Below, one piece after another: positions 49,306 to 64,000 of a DNA stretch of 64,000 bases; within the stretch, counting starts at the first letter, position 1; every line of letters starts with the position of its first letter. Made by a program: the position numbers and the translations under genes. Where the stretch lies: assembly GCA_018292915.2 (NCBI GenBank), contig JACVVK020000228.1, positions 506,501 through 570,500 of the forward strand, given 5' to 3'. Source of the stretch: Batillaria attramentaria. Lineage: Eukaryota > Mollusca > Gastropoda > Batillariidae. The notes beneath the pieces are model-generated. The model was given only the letters and a program-made list of their open reading frames with translations, was not told the DNA's origin and did no database searches.

Positions 49306-49798
49306 TCCCGAAAATAAATTCATCTCCATACTTCACCGTACCACGTTTCAGTTTGCGTTTTCCCCTTTGCTGTTGTCACCTGCCATTGCTGGTCTGCGCT
49401 TTGAACCATCTATTTGACAAGAAACGCTAGTTCAAACGTAAATTAAGACGTGCCCGGGCAGGGGAACTGAACAGAGACAGATGGATCTCCAGGGGATCTG
49501 TTTTGTTTTGTTTCTTTTCTTTGTTTGTCGTTGTTGTTGGTTTTTGTTGTTGTTGTTGTTGTTTGTTTTTTGTTTGTTTGTTTGTTTGTTTCGGGGTTAT
49601 GTTTTGGTTAATTTTGTTTGCGTGTTTGTTTGTTTTACGTTTTCGGTTGTTGTTGTTGTTTAAGAAAGACAATTGTTTATTAAATGTCTGCCAACAATCC
49701 AAGACCATGTCTTTATTATTATGAGGATTTGTATGTTATTCGTTTTCGCAAACCTTTGTGGGGCGTCAGTACTAAATTTGTTGGTGGTGGTGGTCGCA

Positions 49799-49799
<1 letters not shown>

Positions 49800-49896
<97 letters not shown>
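49800..49896. repeat. (GCGT)n (GT)n array
   Basis: Ends 75 bp before the CRE-repeat array. Confidence 0.95.
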
Positions 49897-49897
<1 letters not shown>

Positions 49898-49970
49898 CTA
49901 GTGTGTCTATATTTCCTTTAATGGCTGTTCCAGTTGAAGTCGTAAGCAGCCCAAACCTTCTCGCCGATTA

Positions 49971-50250
49971 GACGGTGGTGACGTCACAGTCGAAGCGAGT
50001 TAGTATATGGTGGTGACGTCACAGTCGAAGCGAGCTAGTAGATGGCGGTTACGTCACAGTCGAAGCGAGCTAGTAGATGGTGGTGACGTCACAGTCGAAG
50101 CGAGCTAGTAGATGGTGGTGACGTCACAGTCGGAGCGAGCTAGTAGATTGTGATGACGTCACAGTCGACGCAAGCTAGTATATGGTGGTGACGTCACAGT
50201 CGAACCGAGCTCGCAGATGGTGATGACGTCACAGTTGAAGCAAGCTGTGT
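49971..50250. repeat. Eight 35-bp tandem repeats, each with a CRE-like site
   Basis: The unit GATGGTGGTGACGTCACAGT continues CGAAGCGAGCTAGTA. TGACGTCA starts at 49979, 50014, 50084, 50119, 50154, 50189 and 50224; at 50049 it reads TTACGTCA. The palindrome is the best conserved part while the tail drifts. It lies 1.1 kb after gene A's stop and 2.1 kb before gene B's ATG. Confidence 0.93.
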
Positions 50251-50389
50251 GAGTTGAACATTAAATTTTTACCACTAAGACACACCCACAGTTATGGTCG
50301 CCCACAGCCTAATGCTTAGTCATGATCACGTGATCAGTTTTTTTTTTTTTTTTTTTTACTGTTCTTTTCTTTTCCGACTGGGCCGTCAG

Positions 50390-50480
50390 ACAAAGTGCGT
50401 GTCAACCCTGTTCCAGGTCGGTCGGTAACTCCATGCCCCTTCGACGACGGCCAAGTCTGGCTAAATGAGACCGAGCTGTG
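50390..50480 (+). other. Possible orphan exon between genes A and B
   Basis: A poly-pyrimidine tract and gccgtcag precede an open stretch reading KVRVNPVPGRSVTPCPFDDG then QVWLNETELW, followed by gtaagt. The signals look good but I recognise no domain, and the donor straddles the edge of the fold-back element at 50483. It could be a relic exon or chance. Confidence 0.3.
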
Positions 50481-50482
50481 GT

Positions 50483-50863
50483 AAGTGATACCTAAGAAGG
50501 AAAAAACAAAAATACTCGGTGACAAAGAAAGAGGACAGTTGTGAACAACTTTGAGGTCCCCGTGTTATTTCTCAGTGTACACAGAAGTGGTGAAAACTGT
50601 CGTATTCACCAGTATTGTACAGTGCATTCTCAGCCTGTTTCAAGATTATTGTCTGCACGAGTTGTCCCCCGTGCACACACAGACCCACAGCATGCTTGCA
50701 TTTTTCGTGGCAGAGCACAAAGCTGCCACGAAAAATGCGTGCTTGTTGCTGCAAGGGAGACAACTCATGCAGGCAATAGGCTGAGAATGTACTGTGCTGG
50801 TGAATGCGACAGTTTTCGCCGCTTTTGTGCACGCTGTGAAATAACACGGGGATCTCAAAGTTG
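50483..50863. mobile_element. Palindromic fold-back element, copy 2
   Basis: Arms around 50555-50670 and 50755-50860 are reverse complements (CACGAGTTGTCCCCC versus GGAGACAACTCATGC). An inner hairpin is formed by TTTTTCGTGGCAG and CTGCCACGAAAAA. The edge AAGTGATACCTAAGAAG matches copy 1 in reverse. Confidence 0.75.
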
Positions 50864-51159
50864 TTGTTGTATTTGTTGTTGTTGTTGTTGTATTGTTTTG
50901 TGTTGTCGTTGCTTCATTGTTGGTGTTTGTTTGTTTTGTTTGTTTGTTTGTTTTAATTTCTTTCCTTTTTTTTTTTTTTTTTTTACTTGTTTGGTTTGGG
51001 GTCACGTCGCCCTGTATTATATATCATCAGTATGTAGTGGAAAATTACATTAAACCCGCTAATCTTGAATCAATTATTACTCTTCGCTACAGCTACTGGG
51101 TATAACCATTTTATTCATGCAGAGTAATTTGCACAGCTACAGCCCTTCGTTTTCTCTAG

Positions 51160-51575
51160 ATCATTCCACAGACTATCGCTTACGTGTTTTGACTAGACTA
51201 TGACTAGACCAGACAAACTTTATCCAAGGCTGCATGCGATCGACCATTCGGGTTCATGCGGAAGAAAAAAAAGTGCTACCGTCATGTGATAAAAACGGAC
51301 TAAGTGATTTTCAAAGCCATCCCGCTAATGTCCTTTTACTAAACGGCGGGAGTTTTTCACGAACACATTAGGAAAGCGAGGGAAGCCAGGTATTTTTGCT
51401 CTTGCGTGTTGTCGCTTTTGGTGTTGTTGGGAACATACGCTTTGCTGGCTTGCGTCCAAAACCAGTAAGCGGTTGGGAGGGTGGAGAGATTGAAGGGGTG
51501 GGGGTGGGTCTGTTCTATGCATGCACACTTACGCAAACTTCCTGGATGTCATAGATATATATGACCTACATGTAC
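51160..51575 (+). repeat. Dispersed repeat C, copy 4, upstream of gene B
   Basis: Core diverged; a 3' extension from AAAGCGAGGGAAGCCAGG to GCACACTTACGCAAACTTCC is shared only with copy 5. Confidence 0.72.
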
Positions 51576-51805
51576 AAATCCTGTCGGGGGTGGGGGTAAG
51601 GGGAATGAGTTGGGGTTGGATTTCCATGACTGTAAGAAACCAATACCGACACCAGTTACGTCTTTTATTTGCGTGATTTGTGAGGGTCAAAGTAATCTTC
51701 TCCGTGTTGCATTGAATGACAACAGTCAGTGACAAGACAACCTTGAGTACTGAAGGACATGTGTGTGTTTATTTTATGTGTGTGCCTTTGCCTGTGGGTA
51801 TTGGG

Positions 51806-51806
<1 letters not shown>

Positions 51807-51876
<70 letters not shown>

Positions 51877-52095
51877 TTCTTTTTAGGAATGGAGAGTTTA
51901 CGGGACGGTTGAAGACTGGGTCTTTCAGTCTGAATTCTAATCTTGACGATAAGGACTTGAATGGATCTCCGTTTAAATCGCCTTCATTGCAAACACCGAG
52001 GAACCCCCCCCCCCCCTCCCCCACCCCACCTTACCCCCCCCCCCCCCACCCCCCCACCCCCCCCCCCCCCCACACACACACACATACACACACAC
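51807..52095. repeat. (GT)n, then poly-C/CCA tract and (CA)n upstream of gene B
   Basis: (GT)n 51807-51874; C-rich tract 52004-52071; CA 52071-52095. Ends 245 bp before the ATG. Confidence 0.93.
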
Positions 52096-52339
52096 AACCT
52101 CCCTCTCACCGCCTTCAAGGCGGATGTTTACCGTTGTGCGTCCTTGTAAAAGGACTCGCTCACAAGCGTGCGATAAGCTCGGCTATATCCCAGTCGAATC
52201 AATCCCGGAAGAGTTACAACCTGAAGACGAGGCTCTTGCTGTATGAAAACTCCACCTAGATCTTTAGTACTACAGAAGTCGACGACAAGGTGACAGAGAA
52301 AATTGTTTATTCTCTGGGTTGATCCTCGTTCGCAACAAC

Positions 52340-63404
<11,065 letters not shown>

Positions 63405-63501
63405 GTGAGTTGCGTTGTGAACAATATGTGCCTGGTTGCATTTTTAAATTTCTTTTCAGCTTGTATTTCTCCCCCCCATGTAGTCCGTTGCGATTTTGGC
63501 A

Positions 63502-63511
<10 letters not shown>

Positions 63512-63542
<31 letters not shown>

Positions 63543-63850
63543 AGACAAACATGCAGACGGGGGGGGGGGGGGGGGGGGGCGTTCTGTCCGACTTTATCGC
63601 CATACATGTTATTGCTAAAGTGTGGTAGCATGTATGCTGTTATACTTTTATTGTTTGTTTTTGTTGTTCTTGTTAATGTTTTTGTTTGTTTGTTTGGTTG
63701 GGTTTTTTGTGTTTTTTTTGTGTTTTTTTTTTTTTTGGGGGGGGGGGTCTTTTTGTTTTTGTGTTTTTGTTTTGTTTGTTATTCTTTGTTTGTTTGTTGT
63801 TGTTGTTGTTTGGTTTCTTTGGTTTTTCTTGGGGGGGGGGGGGTTGTTGT
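63512..63850. repeat. GT array, poly-G runs and GT/GTT-rich tract
   Basis: (GT)n 63506-63540, poly-G at 63560, 63736 and 63830, each after T-rich sequence. Confidence 0.92.
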
Positions 63851-64000
63851 TGTTGTCTTGGGGTTTTTATTTTGCAACAAACATTCGCCGGTAGTTAATT
63901 ATGTCAGTAATAATACGAATGAAATCATAACCACCACCCCCACCCCTGCACCCCGCCGAACATAAGTCCACAAGAAAAGAGCGTAACAGAATTTGGACGC

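Noticed and set aside
49971..50250. CRISPR array
   Set aside because: The 35-bp units are contiguous with no unique spacers; this is a minisatellite with CRE sites in a eukaryotic genome.
63899..63965. Possible next exon of gene B (Thr/Pro-rich frame)
   Set aside because: No convincing acceptor, an early stop at 63963, and it does not resemble gene A's Ig 2 exon.

Overview
This window looks like nuclear DNA of a marine mollusc, most likely a gastropod. The placement is inferred from four things. There are intron-split receptor genes with GT/AG junctions. The Ig domains resemble those of gastropod secreted Ig proteins. There are intronless peptide-type GPCRs in tandem. Most of the rest is dense tRNA-derived SINEs and very long CA/GT, CT/GA and GTT microsatellites. 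Nothing bacterial, viral or CRISPR-like is visible, and most long open frames are translated microsatellites.

Left half (1-33 kb): the first 12 kb hold repeats only (microsatellites, SINEs, an inverted repeat pair). From 12.5 to 30.4 kb a segment carrying a single-exon class A GPCR on the minus strand is present three times: GPCR-1 (13886-15025, intact), GPCR-2 (21663-22839, broken by a one-base frameshift in TM6) and GPCR-3 (28174-29247, intact, shorter N terminus). Flanks are shared, so empty and filled insertion sites can be compared inside the window. Copy 1 gained a SINE (13131-13510). Copy 3 gained a 2.7 kb TIR transposon with a 3-bp target duplication (24963-27648), which carries a Myb/SANT-like ORF fragment and is itself interrupted by a 1.2 kb fold-back palindrome.

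Right half (35-64 kb): two tandem plus-strand paralogues encode a multidomain surface receptor. Gene A (35504-48905) can be reconstructed completely: 14 exons, 810 residues, consistent splice phases, and the order signal peptide, CUB, six-bladed YWTD (LDLR class B) propeller, EGF, Thr/Pro-rich stalk, two Ig-like domains, TM helix, tyrosine-rich tail. Gene B (52340 to beyond the window end) has the same exon plan, exon lengths and phases, but the EGF exon is absent while the frame stays open. I do not know a described family with exactly this domain order, so it is the best candidate here for an undescribed system. Between the genes lies an array of eight 35-bp repeats, seven with a perfect TGACGTCA (CRE) palindrome.

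The remainder is repeats: at least four tRNA-derived SINE families (called I-IV here), a palindromic fold-back family (31.2 and 50.5 kb), a TTAA-flanked piggyBac-like MITE (62082-62180), a dispersed unknown repeat in at least five copies, and local tandem duplications. All coordinates come from reading the sequence by eye; no alignment or database search was run.
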